From: Nitratireductor indicus C115
Lineage (GTDB): Bacteria > Pseudomonadota > Alphaproteobacteria > Rhizobiales > Rhizobiaceae
DNA length: 64,000 nt
Direction of reading: 5' to 3'
Assembly (NCBI RefSeq): GCF_000300515.1
Contig: NZ_AMSI01000013.1
Coordinates: 62,001 to 126,000, forward strand
Shown here: one piece after another, positions 20,921 through 30,096 of the stretch
How the letters are laid out: each line of letters begins with the position of its first letter
Numbering within the stretch: position 1 is the first letter of the stretch
The notes under the pieces: model-generated
Databases searched by the model: none
What the model was told of the DNA's origin: nothing
The model's input: only the letters and a program-made list of their open reading frames with translations
Program-made: the position numbers and the translations under genes

Positions 20921-21168
20921 CGGGCTCTCCTGCAAACGAAAGATTCTGAGCCGAAACTTTCAGGAATTGCCCTCTGCCGCAAGTCCGTTGGCCGGCTTGG
21001 CAGTTCCTTCCTTACAGGCAAGGTGGTTGCGGGTCCTGCAACTGCAGGATGCGGCACGGCAAGTCCGGTGGACAAACCCGCTTCTCACCCGTTCGATGCG
21101 CGAAGCGCTTGAGCGTCGGCCCGCAAACCCATAAAAAAGGGAAAATGCCGTTTGGGGAAACGCCTCTC

Positions 21169-23181
21169 ATGTTCAAGAAAATCCTCATCGCCAATCGCGG
21201 CGAGATCGCTTGCCGCGTCATCAAGACCGCGCGCAAAATGGGTATCGCAACCGTCGCGGTCTATTCCGACGCCGATGCGGATGCCGTGCATGTGGAAATG
21301 GCCGATGAGGCCGTGCATATCGGCCCGCCGCCGGCCAATCAGAGCTATCTCATCGCCGACAGGATTATCGCCGCCTGCAAGGAGACCGGTGCCGAGGCCG
21401 TTCATCCGGGATATGGCTTCCTGTCGGAAAATGCGGGCTTCTGTGAGAAGCTGGAAGCCGAGGGCATCATCTTTATCGGTCCCAAGGTGAAGGCCATAGA
21501 GGCGATGGGCGACAAGATCACCTCGAAGAAGATCGCTGCCGACGCGGGTGTGTCGACAGTGCCAGGCTTCATGGGGCTGATCGAGAATGCCGAGCATGCC
21601 GCTGAAATCGCTTCGCAAATCGGCTATCCGGTGATGATCAAGGCATCTGCGGGCGGTGGCGGCAAGGGCATGCGCATCGCGTGGAACGAGGCCGAGGCCC
21701 GCGAGGGGTTCGAGCGCTCCAAGTCGGAGGCGGCGTCTTCCTTCGGTGACGATCGTATCTTCGTCGAGAAGTTCGTCGAGGAGCCGCGCCACATCGAAAT
21801 CCAGGTGCTGGCCGACGCACATGGCACCTGTATCCATCTTGGCGAGCGCGAATGTTCGATCCAGCGCCGCAACCAGAAGGTCGTCGAGGAGGCGCCGTCG
21901 CCCTTCCTCGACCCTGAAACCCGCGCTGCCATGGGTGCACAGGCGGTGGCTCTGGCAAAAGCCGTTGATTATCAAAGTGCTGGCACGGTCGAGTTCATCG
22001 TCGACAGGAATCGGAATTTCTATTTCCTGGAGATGAACACCCGCCTTCAGGTGGAGCATCCGGTCACCGAGCTCATCACCGGCATCGATCTCGTCGAGCA
22101 GATGATCCGCATCGCGTCAGGCGAGAAGCTCGCTTTCGGACAGGACGGTGTGGAACTGAACGGCTGGGCCGTGGAAAGCCGCATCTACGCTGAGGATCCC
22201 GTGCGCAATTTTCTGCCGTCCATCGGTCGTCTGACACGCTATCGCCCTCCGGCGGAAGGCCGTTTCGGCGATGTGGTGGTGCGCAACGATACCGGCGTCA
22301 CGGAAGGATCCGAGATATCGATGTTCTACGATCCGATGATCGCCAAATTGTGCACTTGGGCACCGGACCGGCTGACGGCCATCGAAGCCATGAGCGAGGC
22401 GCTCGACGGTTTCGTGATCGATGGCATCGAACACAATATTCCCTTCCTGACCGCATTGATGAGCCATCCGCGGTGGCGCGAGGGGCGGTTGTCCACTGGC
22501 TTCATCGCCGAGGAGTTTCCCGACGGTTTCACGCCTCGCGAACCAGGGGTGGAGGAGCGCCATGTTCTGAGCGCGGTGGCGCTCGCCGTCGAGCTTCTGC
22601 GCCGCGACCGTCTCGACCGGCTGACGGGCCGCCTGGCACCGCATTCGGGTGAGTTGAAGCGCGACTGGAGCGTGCGTCTCAACGATGAATACGTGAAGGC
22701 CAGCGTCGTAGAGGGAATGATCTCTATCCCTCTTGAAATGGATGTGAGTATCGATGGTGCAAAACCGATCACCGTCGCCTCGTCCTGGCGGCCTGGCGAC
22801 GCCGTCTGGGAGGGCACGGTCGACGGTCGCACCGTGCATGTGCAGGTCAGGCCCGTCCTGAACGGCGTGCAGCTTGCCTGGCAGGGCGTTTCGGCGAAAG
22901 CCCGGGTGATGCTGCCGCGCATCGCCGAGCTCGACCGTCTGATGCCGGTTCGCGAGGCGCCGGACACGTCGAAGCTCCTCCTGTGTCCGATGCCGGGTCT
23001 TGTGGTCTCCGTTGCCGTGTCCGACGGCCAGGAGGTCAAGGCGGGTGAGACGTTGGCCGTGGTCGAGGCAATGAAGATGGAGAACGTGCTGCGCGCCGAA
23101 CGCGATTGCACGGTCATGAAGGTCAACGCCAGGCCGGGAGACAGCCTTGCTGTCGATGCGGTGATCATGGAATTCGATTGA
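21169..23181 (+). CDS. pccA: Biotin-carboxylase/carrier subunit of an acyl-CoA carboxylase, probably propionyl-CoA carboxylase alpha
   Basis: The 670-residue protein carries a biotin carboxylase domain (ILIANRGEIACRVI at the N-terminus, the ATP-grasp Gly-rich KASAGGGGKGMR near 160, EMNTRLQVEHPVTE), a BT-type linker domain, and a C-terminal biotinyl domain with the modified Lys636 in VEAMKMENV. Length and layout match PccA; methylcrotonyl-CoA carboxylase alpha is the main alternative. Propionyl-CoA carboxylase makes methylmalonyl-CoA from propionyl-CoA. I use Met at 21169 (GGGGAAA upstream); 21145 is a possible earlier start. The carboxyltransferase (beta) gene is not in the window. Confidence 0.88.
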   Translation: MFKKILIANRGEIACRVIKTARKMGIATVAVYSDADADAVHVEMADEAVHIGPPPANQSYLIADRIIAACKETGAEAVHPGYGFLSENAGFCEKLEAEGIIFIGPKVKAIEAMGDKITSKKIAADAGVSTVPGFMGLIENAEHAAEIASQIGYPVMIKASAGGGGKGMRIAWNEAEAREGFERSKSEAASSFGDDRIFVEKFVEEPRHIEIQVLADAHGTCIHLGERECSIQRRNQKVVEEAPSPFLDPETRAAMGAQAVALAKAVDYQSAGTVEFIVDRNRNFYFLEMNTRLQVEHPVTELITGIDLVEQMIRIASGEKLAFGQDGVELNGWAVESRIYAEDPVRNFLPSIGRLTRYRPPAEGRFGDVVVRNDTGVTEGSEISMFYDPMIAKLCTWAPDRLTAIEAMSEALDGFVIDGIEHNIPFLTALMSHPRWREGRLSTGFIAEEFPDGFTPREPGVEERHVLSAVALAVELLRRDRLDRLTGRLAPHSGELKRDWSVRLNDEYVKASVVEGMISIPLEMDVSIDGAKPITVASSWRPGDAVWEGTVDGRTVHVQVRPVLNGVQLAWQGVSAKARVMLPRIAELDRLMPVREAPDTSKLLLCPMPGLVVSVAVSDGQEVKAGETLAVVEAMKMENVLRAERDCTVMKVNARPGDSLAVDAVIMEFD

Positions 23182-23206
23182 AACCGCAAGCGGAGCGATA
23201 CGGCGC

Positions 23207-23887
23207 ATGGCACAGGACAGGCGGGTTTCCGTCCTTTTCGATCTTGACGGAACGCTGACCAATCCCTTCGTGGGAATTACGAGCAGTATCCGATATGCGC
23301 TTGAAAATATGGGGTATTCCTCACCTGCTGATGAGGAGTTGCGGCGCTTCATCGGGCCACCTCTGCATGTCACCTTCGCCGATTTTCTCAAGACGGATGA
23401 CGAAGCTGTCATATGGGAGGCGGTTGGCCATTATCGCGAGCGGTACAATCGCATCGGCAAGTTCGAAAATGAGCTGATCCCCGGCGTGAAGGAGACGCTT
23501 GCAGCGTGCGTGGATGCCGGCTGCTTCCTGTCGATAGCGACCTCCAAGGTCGAGTACTACGCTCGCGACATCCTCGAGCATTTCGATCTCATGCGCTTTT
23601 TCGATGCGGTCTATGGTTCGGCGCCCGATGGGAGCCATGCGAACAAGTCCGATCTGATTGCCCACATCCTGAAAAGCGAGAGACTCGATCCGCGACATGC
23701 CTTGATGATCGGAGATCGCCTGCATGATGTGGAGGGCGCGGCGGCAAACGATGTTCGCGCCATCGGGGTGCTTTGGGGCTTCGGCGACCGGGCGGAGCTG
23801 GAAGAAGCGGGCGCTGCGCGCATCGTGGAAACTCCGGCAGAGTTGACCGCGTCCATCTCCGAAATGCTTCTTCTTGAGCGTAACTGA
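23207..23887 (+). CDS. HAD-superfamily phosphatase (Gph-like)
   Basis: A 226-residue HAD subfamily IA hydrolase. Motif I is FDLDGTLTN with nucleophile Asp12 and acid Asp14, motif II is the Thr/Ser in SIATSK, motif III a Lys in NKSDLI, and motif IV IGDRLHDVEGA. The cap helices lie between residues about 20 and 90. Similar to phosphoglycolate phosphatase and the 5'-nucleotidase-like Gph proteins; the substrate cannot be assigned. It starts 25 bp after pccA and is probably cotranscribed with it, though no functional link is obvious. Confidence 0.9.
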   Translation: MAQDRRVSVLFDLDGTLTNPFVGITSSIRYALENMGYSSPADEELRRFIGPPLHVTFADFLKTDDEAVIWEAVGHYRERYNRIGKFENELIPGVKETLAACVDAGCFLSIATSKVEYYARDILEHFDLMRFFDAVYGSAPDGSHANKSDLIAHILKSERLDPRHALMIGDRLHDVEGAAANDVRAIGVLWGFGDRAELEEAGAARIVETPAELTASISEMLLLERN

Positions 23888-23973
23888 AATCGCCCGCGCT
23901 TCCGCCCTTTACCCGGCGGGGTCGAAGGGAAAGAATGAAGACATGAGTCTTCCAATCCGAGCGGCGAAATACC

Positions 23974-26900
23974 ATGGCGAGTGACAGGCTATCGCGCGAT
24001 CCCATTTTCGCGGCTGCCGAACGCGAGAGAATGCGGCCGGAGCGGCCCTTTATCCATTTGCGGGTTCATTCCGCCTACTCGCTTCTGGAAGGCGCGCTGC
24101 AGCTTGGCAAGATCATCGGCCAGGCGGTGAAGGACGAAGCGCCGGCCATTGCCGTTACCGATACCAACAATCTGTTTGGCGCGCTGGAATTTGCGCAGAA
24201 GGCGACGAAGGAAGGGTTGCAGCCCATCGTCGGGTGCCAGCTGTCCTTCGCCTTTGAGGATGCGTTGACCGAGGCGCGCCGCGGCAATCGGAAGATGGGG
24301 CCGCAATATGAAACGCTGGTCCTGATCGCAGCCACTGAGGAAGGTTATGCCAATCTGGTCCGGCTGGTGAGCCGGGCCTATCTGGAGACGGAGCCGGGGA
24401 CCGAGACCCATATCGGCGCCGATTGGCTGAAGGAGCTCAATGCCGGCATCATCTGCCTGACGGGCGGCCCGCGCGGTCCTGTCGGCGCGGCTCTCAAGGC
24501 CGAGCGCCCCGAGATCGCCGAGCAGCGGCTTCTGTTCCTGAAAGAGCTTTTCGGAAACCGCCTTTATGTGGAGCTGGAGCGGCTGCAGGGCTATGATCGG
24601 GCGGTGGAGGCCGCGACGGTTGACCTTGCCTATCGCCACGAACTGCCACTGGTTGCGACCAATGAGGCGTTTTTCCTGAAGCGCGACGATTTCGAGGCGC
24701 ATGACGCGCTGATCGCGATTGCCGAAGGCACGGTGATCGCCGTCGACGATCGCCGCCGTCTTACGCCCGACAATTATCTGCGGCCACAGGTGGAGATGGC
24801 GAAACTCTTTGCCGATCTGCCCGAAGCGATCGACAACACCATCGAGATCGCGCGGCGCTGCTCCTATTTCCCGAAAACGCATCCGCCGATCCTGCCGCGC
24901 TTTACCGGTGGCGACGCGGAGGATGCGGAAGCAGCGCTTCAGGCGGAGGCCGATGAATTGCGCCGACAGGCCCGCGAAGGCCTGCAACGCCGCATAGACG
25001 GGCTGGGAATGGCAGCCGGCTATACGCTCGAAAACTATGAGGAACGGCTGGAATACGAGCTGGGCGTCATCGAGCGGATGAAGTTCCCAGGCTACTTCCT
25101 GATCGTGTCGGACTTCATCAAATGGGCGAAGGCGCAGGATATTCCTGTTGGGCCGGGGCGTGGTTCGGGTGCCGGCTCGCTGGTCGCCTATGCGCTGACC
25201 ATCACGGATGTGGACCCGCTGCGCTTCTCGCTGCTGTTCGAGCGCTTCCTCAATCCCGACCGCGTGTCGATGCCCGACTTCGACATCGACTTTTGTCAGG
25301 ACCGCCGCGAGGAGGTGATCCGCTACGTGCAGGGCAAATACGGTCGCGACCAGGTGGGACAGATCATCACCTTCGGAACACTGCAGGCGCGCGCCGTGCT
25401 GCGCGATGTGGGGCGCGTTCTGCAGATGCCCTATGGCCAGGTGGATCGGCTGTGCAAGATGGTGCCGTCCAATCCGGCCAATCCGACGCCCTTGCCCAAG
25501 GCAATCGAGGACGAGCCGCGCTTTGCCGAAGAGGTGGAGAAGGAGCCCATTGTCGGCACGCTTCTGGAAATGGCCCAGAAGCTTGAGGGGCTATACCGCC
25601 ATGCCTCGACCCATGCCGCAGGTATTGTGATCGGCGACCGGCCCCTTTCGGAACTGGTTCCGATGTATCGCGATCCGCGATCCGACATGCCGGTGACCCA
25701 GTTCAACATGAAATGGGTGGAGCAGGCCGGTCTGGTGAAGTTCGACTTCCTCGGCCTGAAGACGCTGACTGTCCTCAAGACTGCGGTGACGCTGATTGCG
25801 CGGCGTGGCATAGATATCGACTTGGCGCGCATCCCGCTCGACGATGCCGAGACCTACCAGATGCTGTCGCGGGGCGAGACCGTCGGCGTGTTCCAGGTTG
25901 AAAGTGCCGGCATGCGCAAGGCGCTGATCGGCATGAAGCCCGACTGCGTCGAGGACATCATCGCACTGGTGGCGCTCTATCGCCCGGGCCCGATGGAGAA
26001 CATCCCGACCTACAACGCGCGCAAGCATGGTGAGGAGGAAATCGCCTCCATCCATCCCAAGATCGACCATCTGGTGAAGGAGACGCAGGGCGTCATCGTC
26101 TACCAGGAACAGGTGATGCAGATCGCGCAGGAACTGGCCGGCTACACGCTCGGACAGGCCGATCTTCTGCGCCGCGCCATGGGCAAGAAGATTCGCGCGG
26201 AGATGGAAAAGCAGCGCGGCATCTTCGTGGATGGAGCCACCGAGCGTGGCGTCTCCAAGCAGCAGGCCAATTTCATCTTCGACCTTCTGGCGAAGTTCGC
26301 CGACTACGGCTTCAACAAGTCGCACGCTGCCGCCTACGCTATCGTCTCTTATCAGACGGCCTATCTGAAGGCGCATTATCCGGTCGAATTCCTGGCCGCC
26401 TCGATGACCTACGATATGGCCAACACCGACAAGCTGAACGACTTCCGCCGCGATGCCATGCGCCTCGGCATCGAGGTCGTTTCTCCCTCGGTCCTGACCT
26501 CCTACCGCAATTTCGAGGTGGGCGAGAACCGCATCTTCTATTCGCTTGCCGCCATCAAGGGGGTGGGCGATGCGGCGGTGGAGCACATCGTGGAGAAGCG
26601 GCGTGAAAAGCCCTTTAAGAGCCTTGAAGACTTCTGCGCCCGCATCGACCCGAAGATCGTCGGCAAGCGCGTTCTCGAAAGCCTCATCCAGGCCGGTGCG
26701 TTCGATTGTTTCGGAATAGATCGTGCCGCACTTTTCGCGGGCATCGACCGGCTGATGGGCATGGCCGCGCGCGCTGCCGAGGACGCGGCCATGGGGCAGG
26801 GCGATATTTTCGGTATGTCGGGCGGCGGCGAACCGCAGAAGCTGCATCTGCCGGTCACGGATCCCTGGACGGCAGCCGACAAGCTGCACCGTGAGTTTCA

Positions 26901-27492
26901 GGTGGTGGGCTGCTATCTTTCGGCCCACCCGCTCGATGAATATGCAGAAACATTGGCCAAGATGCGCGTCCAGAGCTGGGGCGAGTTCCAGGCGGCGGTC
27001 AAGCGCGGTGCATCTGCCGGGCGTCTGGCCGGCACTGTCACCTCAAAGCAGGAGAGGCGCACCCGCACGGGCAACAAGATGGGCATCATCCAGCTCTCCG
27101 ATGCCACCGGCCAATATGAAGCGGTGTTGTTTTCCGAAGCGCTCGCGCAGTATCGCGACTTGCTGGAGGCAGGCTCCTCAGTGGTGATCATGGTGGGCGC
27201 GGAAGATCGGCCCGAAGGGGTTAATCTGCGCATCCAGAGCGTTCAGTCGCTCGAAGAGGAAGCCTCGCGCATGCAAAAGGCGCTGCGCGTCTATCTGCGC
27301 GATGCCAATCCGCTCGGCGCCATCGCCTCGCAGCTCAAGCAGCGCGGCGACGCGGAGGTGAGCCTTGTCGTCATCAAGGAGGGAGGGCAGGGCGAAATCG
27401 AGGTCGGGCTTCCGAATCGCTACCGCATCTCTCCCCAGATTGCCGCCGCAATGCGCGCCGTTCCAGGCGTGGTCGATGTCGAGCTCGTCTGA
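23974..27492 (+). CDS. dnaE: DNA polymerase III alpha subunit
   Basis: Catalytic subunit of the replicative polymerase. The 1172-residue protein has an N-terminal PHP domain (HLRVHSAYSLLEGAL), the polymerase core with catalytic Asp435 and Asp437 (MPDFDIDFC) preceded by VGPGRGSGAGSL, a helix-hairpin-helix region (IKGVGDAAVEHI), and an OB domain (AGTVTSKQERRT). Length is close to the E. coli DnaE, so this is the main alpha subunit and not the shorter error-prone DnaE2. The start at 23974 has only a weak ribosome site, and Met at residue 19 is an alternative. It stands alone, after the HAD gene. Confidence 0.97.
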   Translation: MASDRLSRDPIFAAAERERMRPERPFIHLRVHSAYSLLEGALQLGKIIGQAVKDEAPAIAVTDTNNLFGALEFAQKATKEGLQPIVGCQLSFAFEDALTEARRGNRKMGPQYETLVLIAATEEGYANLVRLVSRAYLETEPGTETHIGADWLKELNAGIICLTGGPRGPVGAALKAERPEIAEQRLLFLKELFGNRLYVELERLQGYDRAVEAATVDLAYRHELPLVATNEAFFLKRDDFEAHDALIAIAEGTVIAVDDRRRLTPDNYLRPQVEMAKLFADLPEAIDNTIEIARRCSYFPKTHPPILPRFTGGDAEDAEAALQAEADELRRQAREGLQRRIDGLGMAAGYTLENYEERLEYELGVIERMKFPGYFLIVSDFIKWAKAQDIPVGPGRGSGAGSLVAYALTITDVDPLRFSLLFERFLNPDRVSMPDFDIDFCQDRREEVIRYVQGKYGRDQVGQIITFGTLQARAVLRDVGRVLQMPYGQVDRLCKMVPSNPANPTPLPKAIEDEPRFAEEVEKEPIVGTLLEMAQKLEGLYRHASTHAAGIVIGDRPLSELVPMYRDPRSDMPVTQFNMKWVEQAGLVKFDFLGLKTLTVLKTAVTLIARRGIDIDLARIPLDDAETYQMLSRGETVGVFQVESAGMRKALIGMKPDCVEDIIALVALYRPGPMENIPTYNARKHGEEEIASIHPKIDHLVKETQGVIVYQEQVMQIAQELAGYTLGQADLLRRAMGKKIRAEMEKQRGIFVDGATERGVSKQQANFIFDLLAKFADYGFNKSHAAAYAIVSYQTAYLKAHYPVEFLAASMTYDMANTDKLNDFRRDAMRLGIEVVSPSVLTSYRNFEVGENRIFYSLAAIKGVGDAAVEHIVEKRREKPFKSLEDFCARIDPKIVGKRVLESLIQAGAFDCFGIDRAALFAGIDRLMGMAARAAEDAAMGQGDIFGMSGGGEPQKLHLPVTDPWTAADKLHREFQVVGCYLSAHPLDEYAETLAKMRVQSWGEFQAAVKRGASAGRLAGTVTSKQERRTRTGNKMGIIQLSDATGQYEAVLFSEALAQYRDLLEAGSSVVIMVGAEDRPEGVNLRIQSVQSLEEEASRMQKALRVYLRDANPLGAIASQLKQRGDAEVSLVVIKEGGQGEIEVGLPNRYRISPQIAAAMRAVPGVVDVELV

Positions 27493-27762
27493 ACGTTTGA
27501 TCGAGATGCGTTTCGCAGCCAGGTGGAACAAACGCCTGCCGCCCGCATGAAAGCGGAATATCGAAAGATCGAGGCGCCACCGCTTGCGGGCGAAATCCTC
27601 ACAAACACCAGATCAGGCACCAGATCGGATGGTTGCTGTCCTGTAACATCATGCAGCTAAATTTGATAACAGGAAATGCAACCGGTGGTAATTGTTCCGC
27701 CTCCTAAATCCGGTTAACAAGCACGGTCTCCATATATTCTTCCCAAAAAGGTCAAGTTTATC

Positions 27763-28851
27763 ATGAATACCAATGAAGCCGTGCCGCTGGGTCGCGAGGC
27801 GCGGCGCGAACTGAGCTTCTCCTTCACCGGTTCCGCGACGGAATATTTCGGTATCTGGATCGTCAATCTGCTTCTTTCGCTCATCACGCTCGGCATTTAT
27901 ACGGCGTGGGCCAAAGTGCGTCGCCAACGCTATTTCTACGGAAACACCTGGCTCGACGGCCATAATTTCGAATATCACGCCCGTCCGGTCAAAATCCTCA
28001 TCGGGCGCATCATCGTTTTGGGCTTGCTGGTCCTCTACAATCTGCTGGTGCTGATCTCGCCGTTTTTCAGCTTTCTGCTGATTTTCTATATCCTGGCCTT
28101 CCCGTGGATTCTCAACAAGTCGATGGCCTTCAATGCGCGCATGACGAGTTATCGCAATGTGCGGCTGAATTTCCGCGGTTCCTATTGGGGTGCGTTCTTT
28201 TCCTTCATCGTCATGCCGATCGTGGCGCTGGTCTCGCTTGGCATTCTGGCTCCGCTCGCCTCGCGCTATGCGTATAATTATATCGGCCGGCACCTTGGCT
28301 ATGGCACCGCCCGTTTTGAGACGCAGGCGCCGCTCAAGGCGCTTTACGGCAATCTGGGCGCAACAATCATATTCGTGATTCTCGCCGCCGTGGTTTGCGG
28401 GGCCATCGGCCTTGCGCTGTCCGCGGGCATCGGTTCCTTCAGCTATGGCGATATGGGTGACGAGGAATTTGCCCGGCTGCTCGCCAGCGGCCCGCTGGTC
28501 GCAGGCCTTCTTGGGGCCTATGTGGCGCTTGCGCTGTCTTACGTCTTCTATGCAGCCGGCGTGCGCAACATCGCCTACAACAGCACGACGCTGGACGGAA
28601 AGCACCGCATGACCTCCAATGTTGGTCGTTTGCGCTATGTGTGGATTCTCGTCTCGAACCTGATCGTCACGATTCTGACCGTCGGGCTGATGCGGCCCTG
28701 GGCAGCGGTGCGCAGCTGGCGCTATCTGGCAGCCAGTACCGGTCTTCTGGCTGCCGGTCCGCTCGATGATTTCGTTGATGAGGCTGCGCCCGAAGGCAAT
28801 GTTGGCGCCGCCGAATTTTTCGATATCGAGGGCATCGACTTCGGGCTTTGA
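27763..28851 (+). CDS. YjgN family (DUF898) inner-membrane protein
   Basis: A 362-residue polytopic membrane protein of the DUF898/YjgN family; function unknown. Family signatures are GIYTAWAKVRRQRYFYGNTWLDGHNFEYHA-type text (split here as TLGIYTAWAKVRRQRYF and TWLDGHNFEYH) near residues 43-69 and a second copy-like AAGVRNIAYNSTTLDG at about 265-280. About six hydrophobic helices are visible. The two halves share the 'Y-N/W-T-x-L-D-G' motif, suggesting an internal duplication. It is followed 181 bp later by an M48 peptidase gene on the same strand. The 270 bp before it hold no feature I can name. Confidence 0.9.
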   Translation: MNTNEAVPLGREARRELSFSFTGSATEYFGIWIVNLLLSLITLGIYTAWAKVRRQRYFYGNTWLDGHNFEYHARPVKILIGRIIVLGLLVLYNLLVLISPFFSFLLIFYILAFPWILNKSMAFNARMTSYRNVRLNFRGSYWGAFFSFIVMPIVALVSLGILAPLASRYAYNYIGRHLGYGTARFETQAPLKALYGNLGATIIFVILAAVVCGAIGLALSAGIGSFSYGDMGDEEFARLLASGPLVAGLLGAYVALALSYVFYAAGVRNIAYNSTTLDGKHRMTSNVGRLRYVWILVSNLIVTILTVGLMRPWAAVRSWRYLAASTGLLAAGPLDDFVDEAAPEGNVGAAEFFDIEGIDFGL

Positions 28852-28868
28852 TGCCGCAGTGACGGTGG

Positions 28869-28898
28869 AACGGCGCAGCCCTTCCGGGATGCGCCGTT
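28869..28898 (+). terminator. Hairpin downstream of the DUF898 gene
   Basis: AACGGCGCA pairs with TGCGCCGTT around a small CCC-GGG inner stem, 17 bp after the stop. The T-tract is weak (TTTC), so termination may be partial and read-through into the M48 gene possible. Confidence 0.5.
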
Positions 28899-29032
28899 TC
28901 AGACTTCATGTTCAAACCGTGCTCGCAGGACCGATAGTGCTTGCTCTCTGAGGCGCTCCGCGCATTCTTGGACGCCCTGAGATAAGGCCGCGATCCTTTG
29001 AACCTGCAGAACAGCTTTAACCGGAGCCTGGA

Positions 29033-30058
29033 ATGATCGAAGGGCGCTATTTTCCGCCAGCTTCTTCCGCAGTAACGTCGGCGGTCTTGTCGGGCACGCC
29101 CGAAGCTTTGCGGCTTCAGGAAACCGGCGGGCAGGAGCCCATGATGCCGGTGCTTCAATCCGTTTCCGATCCCGTTGCCGGCGTTCCCCGCAAGTTCACC
29201 TTCGCCGATGGCGGGGTCTTCGAGGCAGCTCCCGGAGCGGATGTGGATGGCTTCCTGGGTACCCACAAGAGCTTCTTTTCCCGCCTTACGCGTTTCGAAG
29301 CCAATCTGAAATATATTGCGCTGGCTGCAATGGTCACAATTGGCCTGCTTTTCGTCGCCTATCGCCACGGGATTCCGCTCCTTGCCTCCGGTGCGGCGGT
29401 CATGACGCCGGCACCCATCGTTGCGGCCATCGATTTCGGCACGCTTGAAACGGTGGATCGGACCCTTTTCGAACCGACAGAATTGCCCGAAAAGCGCCAG
29501 GAGGCGCTGCGTGCACTCTTCGCAGAGCTTTCATTCGCCGCAGGGAAGAAGGGCCCGCCATTACAGCTTCTTTTGCGCAAGGGCGGCAAGACAATCGGCG
29601 CCAACGCCATCGCCCTTCCAGGCGGAACGATTATCGTCACGGACGAACTTGTGACACTGGCTGCCACCGATGACGAGATAGCAGGTGTCATGGCGCATGA
29701 AATCGGCCATGTCCGCGAGCGCCATTCATTGCAGCAGATTTATCGCGTGCTTGGCATCGGCTTCATGGTGGCTCTTGTCGGGGGCGATGCCAGCCAGTTG
29801 GTCGATGACGTGGTGACCCAGGCAAGCGCCGTTCAAACGCTTGTCTATTCCCGCGAGTTCGAGACAAGTGCCGATCTCTACAGCGTCGATCTGATGAGCC
29901 GGGTGGGGCGGGACCCCGTGAGCTTTGTCGACCTGCTCGATCGTATAGGCAAGGACGATGAAGCCGCGCAGGAGACCTATTGGTTCTCCACCCATCCTGG
30001 CATGAAGGAGCGGCGGGCGGCGGTGGAAAAGAAGATTCGGGAGCTGGCAGGCGGGTAA
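29033..30058 (+). CDS. M48 family zinc metallopeptidase
   Basis: A 341-residue membrane-anchored peptidase. Residues 1-85 are a soluble N-terminal domain (with KFTFADGGVFEA), followed by one hydrophobic segment (ALAAMVTIGLLFVAY, about 99-115). The catalytic motif is HEIGH (222-226) and the third zinc ligand is Glu277 in ETSAD. After HEIGH comes a second weakly hydrophobic stretch. Related to the Oma1/BepA/LoiP class, which act in membrane-protein or outer-membrane quality control. Its position behind the DUF898 gene suggests the two products work together, with the DUF898 protein as partner or substrate; this is inference. Confidence 0.92.
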   Translation: MIEGRYFPPASSAVTSAVLSGTPEALRLQETGGQEPMMPVLQSVSDPVAGVPRKFTFADGGVFEAAPGADVDGFLGTHKSFFSRLTRFEANLKYIALAAMVTIGLLFVAYRHGIPLLASGAAVMTPAPIVAAIDFGTLETVDRTLFEPTELPEKRQEALRALFAELSFAAGKKGPPLQLLLRKGGKTIGANAIALPGGTIIVTDELVTLAATDDEIAGVMAHEIGHVRERHSLQQIYRVLGIGFMVALVGGDASQLVDDVVTQASAVQTLVYSREFETSADLYSVDLMSRVGRDPVSFVDLLDRIGKDDEAAQETYWFSTHPGMKERRAAVEKKIRELAGG

Positions 30059-30096
30059 GGCGAGCAGGTTGCGGTGCGGGTTTGCCCGAAAGGCGC

